A stretch of DNA of 25,035 nucleotides. Origin: SIG440 sp045592585. Its GTDB lineage: Bacteria > Bacillota > Clostridia > Monoglobales > Monoglobaceae. The stretch is from NCBI GenBank assembly GCA_045592585.1, contig JAZNVB010000017.1:1-25035 (forward strand). Direction: 5' to 3'. The position numbers were made by a program, and so were the translations under genes. Within the stretch, counting starts at the first letter, position 1, and the number at the start of each line of letters is the position of its first letter. This document shows, in pieces, positions 6,228-13,173 of this stretch. The notes under the pieces are model-generated. The model was not told the DNA's origin. It searched no databases and saw only the letters and a list, made by a program, of their open reading frames with translations.

Positions 6228-6800
6228 TTAAGAAATAGATTCAACAATATGGACAGGAATATCACGGTCTACATCGTCAAAGGTTTCAAGCCCGGAATTT
6301 GTCTGGGCAAAATCCATAGCAGTACCAAGGTATGAACTGCTGTTTTCGGTCATACGCTCAACCTCGCAAAGCTGTCTTTCAAAATTCTGAATAGCATCAA
6401 GAGATGCTCTGCGCATACGTTCAACCTCGCCCTTTATCTGGTCAATCTTTTTATTTTCATTTGCATAATAGCTTTTAATAGCCTTGCGCTTTATCTCTAT
6501 CTCACGATTGACATTGTTCTTTTTCTCCTGAATTTCAAGCTCAACATCTTTTCGCATCAAATCTGCCTTGTCCTGAGCATCAGAAACAATCTCTTTGGCC
6601 TTTTCTTCAGCCGCCTTCAGAGCATTGATAACCGCACTACGGTCAGCCTCAAGCTCGGCAACTTTAGCCTTGAGCTCATCAATCTGCTTATCTTTTTCGG
6701 CAAGCTTTTCTGCCGCCTTACTATCAATCTCGGCAACAAAATCAAACACATCGGCCTTTTTGTAGCCAAACAATCTTCTTCTCAATCTCTGCACAAACAT
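6228..6800 (-). CDS. DivIVA-like coiled-coil protein
   Basis: A 190-aa protein with a short N-terminal motif FGYKKADVFDFVAEID (about 11-26), the pattern that begins DivIVA/GpsB proteins, followed by a long charged coiled coil (about 27-140) and a less structured acidic tail. Such proteins bind curved membrane at septa or poles and recruit cell-division or wall-synthesis factors. The start is set at 6800 because GGAGGT (6808-6813) lies seven bases upstream; the earlier in-frame ATG at 6815 overlaps this site and is unlikely. A near-consensus promoter drives it alone. The N-terminal lipid-binding region is shorter than in true DivIVA, so a paralogue with another structural role is quite possible. 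Confidence 0.75.
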   Translation of the reverse strand: MFVQRLRRRLFGYKKADVFDFVAEIDSKAAEKLAEKDKQIDELKAKVAELEADRSAVINALKAAEEKAKEIVSDAQDKADLMRKDVELEIQEKKNNVNREIEIKRKAIKSYYANENKKIDQIKGEVERMRRASLDAIQNFERQLCEVERMTENSSSYLGTAMDFAQTNSGLETFDDVDRDIPVHIVESIS

Positions 6801-6845
6801 ACAAAATACCTCCAAAATAACACAAAAATACTATTTTATCAATTT

Positions 6846-6874
6846 ATTATATAACATTTTGCGTCAATAGTCAA
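6846..6874 (-). promoter_or_regulatory. Promoter of the DivIVA-like gene
   Basis: On the minus strand TTGACT (6869-6874) and TATAAT (6846-6851) are separated by 17 bp. The start of transcription should lie about 40 bp before the coding start. Confidence 0.75.
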
Positions 6875-6887
6875 CATAAAATTTAAA

Positions 6888-6923
6888 AGCCCCAGGATTT
6901 ACCACACAATAAATCCCAAGGCT
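6888..6923. repeat. Interrupted hairpin between divergent genes
   Basis: AGCC (6888-6891) and GGATTTA (6895-6901) pair with TAAATCC (6910-6916) and GGCT (6920-6923), leaving a three-base internal loop on each side. It lies between the divergent starts at 6800 and 7019. With no T tract, it is not a clear terminator; an operator or RNA element is possible. Confidence 0.45.
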
Positions 6924-7018
6924 AACGGCAATAATCTTCCATATTCAAATTTCGCTTTCTTCTTTTCGTAACACTTTTAAATTAAAAACATATACTCCTA
7001 ACAAAGGAGGCAACATTT

Positions 7019-7372
7019 ATGCTAAGTTTCATTGTGTACGTAATACTTTTTTGTTTTATAGTCTGGGGAATCCCCCTTATCTTTTTAAAAAAGCCCAATA
7101 CACCAATGCAGTCTGTAGCCGGTATGTGTAGCACTCACCTTGTAATTACCGCAAAAAACGCCGAGGACTCAATCGAAGGCATTGTGCGGTCAATCGCATG
7201 GCAGATATCAAGCACATCCAACAAATCGTTTTTGCCTGCAGAGGTCTTTGTAATTGACCTGGGTTCAACCGACTGCACCTTTTCCATTCTGGAAAAGCTG
7301 ACAAAGGAATACACCTTTATCCATCCGATGCACACGACAGATTACATAACCTATATCAGCAGTTTAAGCTAA
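7019..7372 (+). CDS. Membrane-anchored, truncated GT-A glycosyltransferase-like protein
   Basis: A 117-aa protein with one N-terminal transmembrane segment (about 2-23). The soluble part starts like a family 2 glycosyltransferase: VITAKNAEDSIEGIVRSI corresponds to the first strand and helix of the nucleotide-binding fold, and EVFVIDLGSTDCT to the second strand with the usual D-x-S-x-D-x-T pattern. It stops before the DXD metal-binding motif and the whole acceptor half (usual enzymes exceed 220 aa), so catalysis is unlikely. It begins after a strong ribosome binding site, AAAGGAGG. The frame ends at a normal stop with no downstream remnant in the next few hundred bases, suggesting a genuine small protein rather than a fresh frameshift. 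It converges with the 44-aa gene, 8 bp apart. Confidence 0.68.
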   Translation: MLSFIVYVILFCFIVWGIPLIFLKKPNTPMQSVAGMCSTHLVITAKNAEDSIEGIVRSIAWQISSTSNKSFLPAEVFVIDLGSTDCTFSILEKLTKEYTFIHPMHTTDYITYISSLS

Positions 7373-7380
7373 CCCTTCTG

Positions 7381-7515
7381 CTATATAAGCATAGTTAAAA
7401 CAAGAGCACCGGTAATATCCCCATTGCCTGCCACAACACTGATAAAAAATGTAGATACAATAAACATAAACTTAAAAAATCTTTTTTTATTAAATCTGTA
7501 CTTTGCTTTTGTCAT
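7381..7515 (-). CDS. 44-aa single-span membrane protein under repressor control
   Basis: A short frame from ATG 7515 to TAG 7381-7383. The first 15 residues are strongly basic (MTKAKYRFNKKRFFK), followed by a hydrophobic stretch of about 14 residues (FMFIVSTFFISVVA), a short GNGD turn and a second hydrophobic run to the end. AAAGGA lies eight bases before the ATG. Its promoter is near perfect (TTGACA, 17 bp, TATTAT) and is studded with repressor-type sites; one operator overlaps the ribosome binding site. Divergent from a LexA-like S24 repressor, it is positioned like the small damage-inducible membrane proteins of other Firmicutes such as YneA. Sequence similarity to YneA is not evident, so the damage-response role is inference. 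Alternatives are a small toxin or a signal peptide-like membrane regulator. Confidence 0.6.
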   Translation of the reverse strand: MTKAKYRFNKKRFFKFMFIVSTFFISVVAGNGDITGALVLTMLI

Positions 7516-7526
7516 AATAAACATCC

Positions 7527-7654
7527 TTTCTAAATTCGAAACTTATAAAGTTTTTTGTTTCGTTATTATTAACTTTTCTACATAATACCACACTTTTGTT
7601 TCGTTGTCAACAACTTTTTGAAATATTTTTTGAAAAAAGTTTCGAATTTAGAAA
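7527..7654. promoter_or_regulatory. Operator cluster with perfect 18-bp inverted pair
   Basis: TTTCTAAATTCGAAACTT (7527-7544) recurs exactly inverted at 7637-7654. Two further GTTTCGTT sites lie between at 7557-7564 and 7598-7605. All four share GTTTCG(A/T), and the outer two carry the palindrome TTCGAA. They overlap or flank both divergent promoters, as expected for sites of the adjacent S24 repressor. Confidence 0.7.
7582..7610 (-). promoter_or_regulatory. Promoter of the 44-aa membrane protein gene
   Basis: On the minus strand TTGACA (7605-7610) and TATTAT (7582-7587) are separated by 17 bp. A GTTTCG-type site lies in the spacer and overlaps the -35 edge, so binding there would block polymerase. 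Confidence 0.75.
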
Positions 7655-7662
7655 TATTTTTC

Positions 7663-7691
7663 TTGCATTTTAAATGAACGCATGGTATACT
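7663..7691 (+). promoter_or_regulatory. Promoter of the S24 repressor gene
   Basis: TTGCAT (7663-7668), 17-bp spacer and TATACT (7686-7691), with TGG before the -10. The right-hand 18-bp operator ends nine bases upstream of the -35, which fits autoregulation. Confidence 0.65.
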
Positions 7692-7732
7692 TATAATATA
7701 ACAAAAGCTTTTCACATAAGGAGATTTATATA

Positions 7733-8386
7733 ATGTATAATTTCGGAGATAAATTAAAGGAATGCAGAAAGGCAAAGAACCTTACTCTTGAAGAACTGGC
7801 GGCAAAGTATAACAGACGTTTTGACGGAGGTATGAGCAAGGGGACCCTTTCCAAATACGAAAACAATAAACAGGAACCCCTTGTAAGTGTTGTTACCAAC
7901 CTTACCGAGCTTTTGGATGTTTCGTCCGATTATCTGCTAGGCCGCACTGATAACCCCAATCTTGATTTTGATACACCGGCAGAACAAAATGACAATATTT
8001 ATCAAATCCCCGTTTATAATAGTGTATCAGCAGGGTTTGGCAGGCTTGCAGATACCACCCCTGACGATTTTGTTCCCACCTTCCTTCCCTATGGCGCTAA
8101 TCCCGAAAAATATATCAGGGTTAATGTATCAGGTGATAGTATGTCACCCCTGATTGATGATGGTAGTCAGATACTTGTGCGCCTTCAGTCATCGGTTGAT
8201 AACGGTGCAATTGCAGTTGTTATGGTAGACGGCGAGGACGCCTTTGTCAAAAAGCTTAACTACGGCCGTGGCTGGCTTGAGTTGGAATCCATTAACCCCT
8301 ATTACCCTGCACGACGCTTTGAGAACTCTGAAACCTCAAGAGTATCTGTTTTAGGTCTTGTTAAAGAAGTTACAAAATATCTTTGA
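7733..8386 (+). CDS. XRE-family HTH / S24 self-cleaving repressor (LexA-like)
   Basis: A 217-aa regulator. Residues 5-70 form an XRE-type helix-turn-helix (LTLEELAAKY, then SKGTLSKYENNKQEP and LLDVSSDYLLGR). A short linker leads to an S24 peptidase domain at about 90-215. The autocleavage dipeptide is A100-G101 in NSVSAGFG, the catalytic serine S136 in VSGDSMSP, and the general-base lysine K173 in FVKKL. All are intact, so RecA-stimulated self-cleavage is expected from the family. The N-terminal fold is phage-repressor-like rather than the winged helix of true LexA. It has its own promoter, AAGGAG ribosome binding site and downstream terminator, and is divergent from a 44-aa membrane protein across the operator cluster. 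Control of that gene and of itself is inferred. It may be prophage-derived, though no phage genes surround it. Confidence 0.88.
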   Translation: MYNFGDKLKECRKAKNLTLEELAAKYNRRFDGGMSKGTLSKYENNKQEPLVSVVTNLTELLDVSSDYLLGRTDNPNLDFDTPAEQNDNIYQIPVYNSVSAGFGRLADTTPDDFVPTFLPYGANPEKYIRVNVSGDSMSPLIDDGSQILVRLQSSVDNGAIAVVMVDGEDAFVKKLNYGRGWLELESINPYYPARRFENSETSRVSVLGLVKEVTKYL

Positions 8387-8414
8387 TTTTCATCGCAATA
8401 TTCAAAATTATAAA

Positions 8415-8447
8415 CAGCCCCGCAAAATACGGGGCTGAATTTTTTTA
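8415..8447 (+). terminator. Intrinsic terminator of the S24 repressor gene
   Basis: CAGCCCCG (8415-8422) pairs with CGGGGCTG (8430-8437) around a 7-nt loop, followed by AA and a run of seven or eight T. It begins 28 bp after the stop codon and lies just before the convergent stalk-protein gene. Confidence 0.88.
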
Positions 8448-8459
8448 CAAGGTAAGTTT

Positions 8460-10079
8460 TTATACACCTTTCTCCTTCTCATACATCCAGCTTAAAAAGC
8501 TTGCATTTATGTATACCTTGCCGTTGCATACATAAGGTTTTGCTTCGGCCCGGCCATAATTTGTATTGTCAAAATGTCCGCTTATGTACGGATAGGTTAC
8601 TTGCGTTTCTTCGCCATTCAACAAAACTTTATCAACCTGCAAATAATCAATTTGATTTTCGCCCAGAATATCAGTTTTGTTTTCTGTTTTTTCAATGCTA
8701 AACGGTCTTGCCCCGCTTGTATCAATTGTCAACACGTCATTTTCAAATGAATATTTAATATTTAAAAAGTCAAAGGTTTCTGCAAGAGGAAGCATATCCG
8801 CATAGTAATACTCGTGCGCATAAAAGCCCTTAACTATCTTTGCATCTTCACCCGAAATAAGCTTGTATTCATACTGTCCGTTTTTTGATTGTTCCTGTTC
8901 CGATTCAGATGGCTGACCGTCTGCCGTGCCTAGTCCTATGTCCGTTTCAAGATTGTTGTATGCTCTTATTTTACCTGCTTTTAAATCAATTTCGTAATTT
9001 GTAAACCACTCGGAATGGTAGCGATCCTCATGTTTAAATGTAACCTTTTCATTTTCCTTGTCAATTACTAAATTATGCGGTGAACGATTTTGCATATGGA
9101 TTTCGTCACTGTAATCTATATATGTTCCGTCATCATAAGCTTGAAGAAGGTTATATGATGTCCAGGATGTTCCTGCAACCGATATATAGATAAAGGAATA
9201 ATCATCTGTGTCAAAACGTTCTCTTGGCCCGCCTACACAATGATAGTTTAAAAAATGCGAAATAATTTCCTCTCTTGTCTTGTGGGGATCCGGTGTATAA
9301 GTTTTCTCGGCTTCCTTAACCTTTTCGGGATAGTAATAAGTGAATGCAGTAAACTTGTAGTCTTTTGACGGTCTGCGGAAATAATATCCTATTGTTTCTT
9401 CTCCTGCCTTTATGGGCAATACAACTTCTATTTCTGTATTTTCCGTTACATAATCAGGAAATTTAAAGTGTTCTTGATAACCACCACAATGCAATACTTC
9501 CTCAAAGGTGGCTGTCATTTCGGTCATATCTTCATTTGCTGTTATGATTATATTCTTATCATTCGAGATGGCTTTGGGACTTTCATACAAAAACTCAAGG
9601 CTTATTGTGCGGTCTGTTTCGTTCCAGATATATCTGCCACCAATGGGCGAAAATGCTTTATCATATCCTAAGTCTTCTATTGCAACTGCAGTCTTTCCGC
9701 CAAGATTGTAGGTGGGAATGGTAACATCATAAACAGATGTTTTAATATCTGTTTCGTATATGTTTCCTATAACCCTGCCTGGCACAGTTTTGTTCTCTGC
9801 TTTTTCTTCAACCAGATACTGCGGAGCCAGCGAGAAAAACCTTAATGTACGCAGGGAATCATTGTAACTATACTGATGCGCATTTTGATTTAGTATATCC
9901 TCAATAACTACGGCAGTTTTGCCACCTATATTATATGACTTAACCTCAACGCCGTTTATATATGCACGAATGTCTGTTGAATATATACGCCCCGAAATAT
10001 CTCCATTTGCAGCTAAAGCTGTTGCCGACATAATGAATATAAATGTTAAAGTTAAAAATAATGCTGATAATTTTTTCAT
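8460..10079 (-). CDS. Secreted protein with tandem stalk (copper amine oxidase N-like) domains
   Basis: A 539-aa exported protein. The start at 10079 has GGGAGGAG eleven bases upstream; an earlier ATG pair at 10100 precedes that site and is rejected. The signal peptide ends near ATALAANG (about residue 24). Two tandem modules of about 65 residues follow (about 27-80 and 92-150), each with I-Y-x-T-D-I, a short strand, YN-x-GGKTAV-x-IEDL, then a hydrophobic strand after R-T. This is the stalk-type module of Clostridial cell-surface proteins. The remainder (150-539) is Tyr-rich with no catalytic motif I recognise, plus a short Ser/Glu/Gln-rich linker near 395-410. A final module near 490-535 (KPYVCNGKVYINASFL) resembles a third stalk half. 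It follows the CapA-like gene with 17 bp between, so they are likely co-transcribed envelope proteins. Confidence 0.78.
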   Translation of the reverse strand: MKKLSALFLTLTFIFIMSATALAANGDISGRIYSTDIRAYINGVEVKSYNIGGKTAVVIEDILNQNAHQYSYNDSLRTLRFFSLAPQYLVEEKAENKTVPGRVIGNIYETDIKTSVYDVTIPTYNLGGKTAVAIEDLGYDKAFSPIGGRYIWNETDRTISLEFLYESPKAISNDKNIIITANEDMTEMTATFEEVLHCGGYQEHFKFPDYVTENTEIEVVLPIKAGEETIGYYFRRPSKDYKFTAFTYYYPEKVKEAEKTYTPDPHKTREEIISHFLNYHCVGGPRERFDTDDYSFIYISVAGTSWTSYNLLQAYDDGTYIDYSDEIHMQNRSPHNLVIDKENEKVTFKHEDRYHSEWFTNYEIDLKAGKIRAYNNLETDIGLGTADGQPSESEQEQSKNGQYEYKLISGEDAKIVKGFYAHEYYYADMLPLAETFDFLNIKYSFENDVLTIDTSGARPFSIEKTENKTDILGENQIDYLQVDKVLLNGEETQVTYPYISGHFDNTNYGRAEAKPYVCNGKVYINASFLSWMYEKEKGV

Positions 10080-10096
10080 TGTGTAAACTCCTCCCA

Positions 10097-11242
10097 TCAA
10101 AAGTCCAGAATACTTACATCATATCCTTCAAAGATTTCGTCAACCATATTGTGGAACCTCTCCACACTTACAGCGCCGTCGTGGGACGCAACACCATGGT
10201 ATGGGGCAATGACATTTGAATATTCCTTTAAAGGATAAACATCAAACTGTGTGTAGGTTGTGTCATAATGTGTGACAATGGGCATAAACGAATATTCTGA
10301 AATCACAACCTTCTCGCCATCGTAGTTAAGGGAAACATTTGCAACTCCACCAAGAAGGTTGCGTGCCTCAAGCTGACGTGATACAAAGTTGCCAAGAGAA
10401 TAATATACAAGCAATTCATTGCCGTTTTCACTTGTTATCCATTCCACAGGCTCAATCACGTGTGGGTGAGAGCCGATTATCAAATCAACCCCCCATTGGC
10501 ACATCTTTTCAGCCAAATCCTTTTGCTGTTGGTCGGGCGTTACCGAATACTCCGTTCCCCAATGCATAAAGGCAACGGTAAAGTCGGCATTATCCTCGGC
10601 ATAGGCGGCATCTGCCTGAATTTTTTCCTCATCAATAAGATTAACAAGATATTCCTTATCCGCAGGAACTGTAATACCGTTTGTGCCGTAGGTGTAGTTA
10701 AGCATTGCAATCTTTGCGCCCTTTACCTCTTTTATATCAACCGTATACTTATCTATATCACTTTCGTTAATTCCAAGAACAGTCACCTCAGGGTAGTCGG
10801 TCCAGAACGCCAGAGTATTTTCAATGCCTGGTGCCAGCTTGTCCATAACGTGGTTTGATGCGTGAAGAACAACATCAAAACCCTCGTTTACTAAAGTTCT
10901 GCCCATATCCGAGGGTGAATTAAAAAGCGGATAGCCCGAATAACCCAATTCCTTGCCTGCAAAAACGGTTTCCTGACCTATAACCGAAATATCTGCATCA
11001 CGGATTTCCTGTTGCAGCTTGTCAAACAAATGTGAATAATCATATGTTCCGTCTGCCTGTTTCCCGCTGTTGATAACAGGCATATGCAAAAGATTGTCGC
11101 CAAGTGCCATAATTGTAATCGTTTCGTTCAATGTTTCGGTAAATGCAGGAACTGTCTCTCCCTGCGGTGGTTTTTTACAGCCTGATAAAATCAGAACAAC
11201 CGCCAAAACCGCAATAATTTTCTTTATGTTTTTTCTTATCAT
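10097..11242 (-). CDS. CapA-family metallophosphatase-like lipoprotein
   Basis: A 381-aa protein, started at 11242 where AAGGTG precedes the ATG; the upstream in-frame ATG at 11275 lies in a terminator hairpin and lacks a ribosome binding site. A lipobox, LILSGC, puts the lipidated cysteine at residue 22, so it is anchored outside the membrane. The body matches the PGA-cap/CapA branch of the metallophosphatase fold: MALGDNLLH, ADISVIGQETVF, HASNHVMD, FMHWGTEY and GSHPHVIEP, with YSLGNFVS near the end. In Bacillus, CapA takes part in export of poly-gamma-glutamate, but most clostridial relatives stand alone without capBC. None of those genes are seen here, so the substrate is unknown. It is followed by the stalk protein, suggesting a surface-modification pair. 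Confidence 0.88.
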   Translation of the reverse strand: MIRKNIKKIIAVLAVVLILSGCKKPPQGETVPAFTETLNETITIMALGDNLLHMPVINSGKQADGTYDYSHLFDKLQQEIRDADISVIGQETVFAGKELGYSGYPLFNSPSDMGRTLVNEGFDVVLHASNHVMDKLAPGIENTLAFWTDYPEVTVLGINESDIDKYTVDIKEVKGAKIAMLNYTYGTNGITVPADKEYLVNLIDEEKIQADAAYAEDNADFTVAFMHWGTEYSVTPDQQQKDLAEKMCQWGVDLIIGSHPHVIEPVEWITSENGNELLVYYSLGNFVSRQLEARNLLGGVANVSLNYDGEKVVISEYSFMPIVTHYDTTYTQFDVYPLKEYSNVIAPYHGVASHDGAVSVERFHNMVDEIFEGYDVSILDF

Positions 11243-11276
11243 TTTGTCACCTTGAGTATTTTTTATATGTTGCAAA

Positions 11277-11304
11277 GCCTTGCAAAACCGAAGTTTTGCA
11301 AGGC
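11277..11304 (-). terminator. Hairpin terminator after hpf
   Basis: GCCTTGCAAAAC (11277-11288) and GTTTTGCAAGGC (11293-11304) are a perfect 12-bp inverted pair. Read on minus, the loop is a C(TTCG)G tetraloop, followed only by TTTGC, so termination may be partial and allow read-through into the CapA-like gene. Confidence 0.7.
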
Positions 11305-11326
11305 CTTAAATTTACATTATTTGTTC

Positions 11327-11863
11327 TTATTCAACTTCAATCAGTCCATAGTCGCCATCTTTACGTTTGTAAACAATTTCAAGTCTCATTGTTTCAGCCT
11401 GACGGAAAATAAAGAAATCGTGGTCAAGCATATTCATTTGAAGAACTGCCTCCTCTGCAGTCATAGGCTTGGATTCAATCTTCTTTTTCTTAATAATACT
11501 GAATTCCTTGTCCTCATCAGAAACATCGTCAGCAGCTTCAACAACCGACGCATAATCCTCAATGCCGGGCTGGCGCAAGTGTTTTGCAAGTTTTGTCTTG
11601 TTTTTCCTTATCTGTCTGTCAAGCTTTGCCAAACAATCATCAGCGGCAATCAAAAGATCTTTGTTGCGCGCCTCTGCCCTGAAAACAAAGCCTTTGTTTA
11701 CGAATGTAATTTCCATAACGATTTCGCTTTTCTGCTCTGCAATCAGGATTTTACATTCCAAATCTGCATCGAAAAATTTGTCAAGTTTTTTTATCTTGCT
11801 CAACAATTTTTCTTTTCTGCTGTCAGACAATTCCACTTTTTTGCAAATTACGTTATACTTCAT
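11327..11863 (-). CDS. hpf: Ribosome hibernation promoting factor, long form
   Basis: A 178-aa protein in two parts. Residues 1-95 are the S30AE/YfiA fold that sits in the decoding region of the small subunit (VICKKVELSDSRKEKLLSKIKKLDKFF, interrupted here for length, then FRAEARNKDLLIAADDCLAKLDRQIRK). A charged linker at about 96-122 joins the C-terminal dimerisation domain at 123-178 (KPMTAEEAVLQMNMLDHDFFIF and a final GLIEVE strand). The long form alone makes 100S ribosome dimers in Firmicutes in stationary phase. CGGAGG lies upstream of the ATG and an independent sigma-A promoter precedes it. A tetraloop hairpin lies 22 bp after the stop. Identity is clear. Confidence 0.95.
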   Translation of the reverse strand: MKYNVICKKVELSDSRKEKLLSKIKKLDKFFDADLECKILIAEQKSEIVMEITFVNKGFVFRAEARNKDLLIAADDCLAKLDRQIRKNKTKLAKHLRQPGIEDYASVVEAADDVSDEDKEFSIIKKKKIESKPMTAEEAVLQMNMLDHDFFIFRQAETMRLEIVYKRKDGDYGLIEVE

Positions 11864-11922
11864 ACTTCTTGCCTCCGTTCCGATAATCTTGCAGAAAACA
11901 CACTTTATGTTTCCTTGTAATA

Positions 11923-11951
11923 ATTATACTACGTTTTTGGCAATTTTGCAA
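11923..11951 (-). promoter_or_regulatory. Promoter of hpf
   Basis: On minus TTGCAA (11946-11951), 17-bp spacer and TATAAT (11923-11928). The leader to the hpf ATG is about 50 nt. Confidence 0.72.
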
Positions 11952-11992
11952 GTATTTTATGTAATATTATGTCTATAATTTGTTTATTTTTA

Positions 11993-13156
11993 TTAGCAAA
12001 ACATTGTATCAATGTCAATAACCGCATTAAATCTGCTGTCAAGCTCCGCGAGCCTTTTGCTTACCTCTGCCTTTAGCCCATCTGTGTCGCCAAAATCCGC
12101 CGGAACTTCAATATCAAAAATCAGATTGATGTTATTGTTTCCGTCAACCATACGGAAATCGTGAATATTCATTCTGTTATCAATTGATTTTATAATTTCC
12201 TGCACACGGAGTTTTGTTGCCGCCGTATACTCGCAATCAACCGAGATAGGGTCCATATGGATTACAATATGAACATCAAGCTCATCATTGATTTTATGCT
12301 CCAATGCGTCAATAACCTCGTGGATTTCAACCACATTGCAGTTATCAGGAACCTCTGCATGAACAGACGCAATAACTCTGCCGGGGCCGTAATCATGCAC
12401 AATCAGGTCGTGAACTCCCACAACACCCTCGGCCTCCATTATTATAGTACGTATATGCTTGCTCAGTTCAGGGTCAGGAGTTGTTCCAAGCAAAAGGCCT
12501 ATTGTATCCATTGTGATACCAAAACCGGAATAAATAATCATCAGCGAAACAACAGTACCCACTATTCCGTCAAGGGGCAAAAAATCAATAAATTTACCCG
12601 CAACCGCAGTAAAAATTACTGCAGCCGTTGCCACCACATCATTAAGACTGTCTTTTGCCGTTGCAAGAACAGCACTTGAATTAACCGCCTTACCCATAGA
12701 ATAGTTAAAGCGGTACATCCAGAATTTCACCGGCAACGACAGGCAAAGAAAGCCCACAAGCCATGGTGACATAACAATGGCTTCAGGATTAAAAATCTTT
12801 TGCACCGAGCCTTTAAGCAATTCAATACCCACCAGAATTATAATAAACGATACTATAAGTGACGAGATATACTCGTACCTGCCATGGCCAAAAGGATGCT
12901 CCTTGTCTGGCTTTTTGCGGCTGAGTTTTGCACCGATAATTGTCACAACCGACGAACCCGTATCCGAAAGATTGTTAAACGCATCCGATATTATGGCAAT
13001 ACTGTGCATAAATACACCTATCACAAATTTAAGAACAAACAGCAACAGATTGCATATAATCCCCATTATCCCTGCAGTCATACAGACCTTTGTACGCACC
13101 TCAGCAGATGTGATATCACTTTTTGCTGTCCATCTTTTAATCAAATATTTTGTCAA
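11993..13156 (-). CDS. Cation diffusion facilitator transporter with extended cytosolic region
   Basis: A 387-aa membrane protein with about six transmembrane helices in the first 225 residues. TM2 carries the metal-site block SDAFNNLSD and TM5 carries KDSLNDV, with HPFGHGRYEY in the loop between TM2 and TM3, all hallmarks of the CDF family; the Asp/Asn-rich sites hint at manganese or iron rather than zinc, which is inference. The usual C-terminal ferredoxin-like domain (about 235-305) is followed by a second one of about 80 residues, making the protein longer than the typical 300 aa. The start is a TTG at 13154-13156, with GGAGGT nine bases upstream and 17 bp after the dnaE stop; the next in-frame ATG would remove the N-terminal 25 residues. 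Metal specificity cannot be settled by reading. Confidence 0.9.
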   Translation of the reverse strand: MTKYLIKRWTAKSDITSAEVRTKVCMTAGIMGIICNLLLFVLKFVIGVFMHSIAIISDAFNNLSDTGSSVVTIIGAKLSRKKPDKEHPFGHGRYEYISSLIVSFIIILVGIELLKGSVQKIFNPEAIVMSPWLVGFLCLSLPVKFWMYRFNYSMGKAVNSSAVLATAKDSLNDVVATAAVIFTAVAGKFIDFLPLDGIVGTVVSLMIIYSGFGITMDTIGLLLGTTPDPELSKHIRTIIMEAEGVVGVHDLIVHDYGPGRVIASVHAEVPDNCNVVEIHEVIDALEHKINDELDVHIVIHMDPISVDCEYTAATKLRVQEIIKSIDNRMNIHDFRMVDGNNNINLIFDIEVPADFGDTDGLKAEVSKRLAELDSRFNAVIDIDTMFC

Positions 13157-13173
13157 GGTTATCTGACCTCCGG

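Noticed and set aside
6801..6815. Upstream start for the DivIVA-like gene
   Set aside because: That ATG overlaps the GGAGGT site that serves the ATG at 6800.
7733..8386. True LexA
   Set aside because: The DNA-binding part is an XRE-type helix-turn-helix rather than the LexA winged helix, so I call it LexA-like only.
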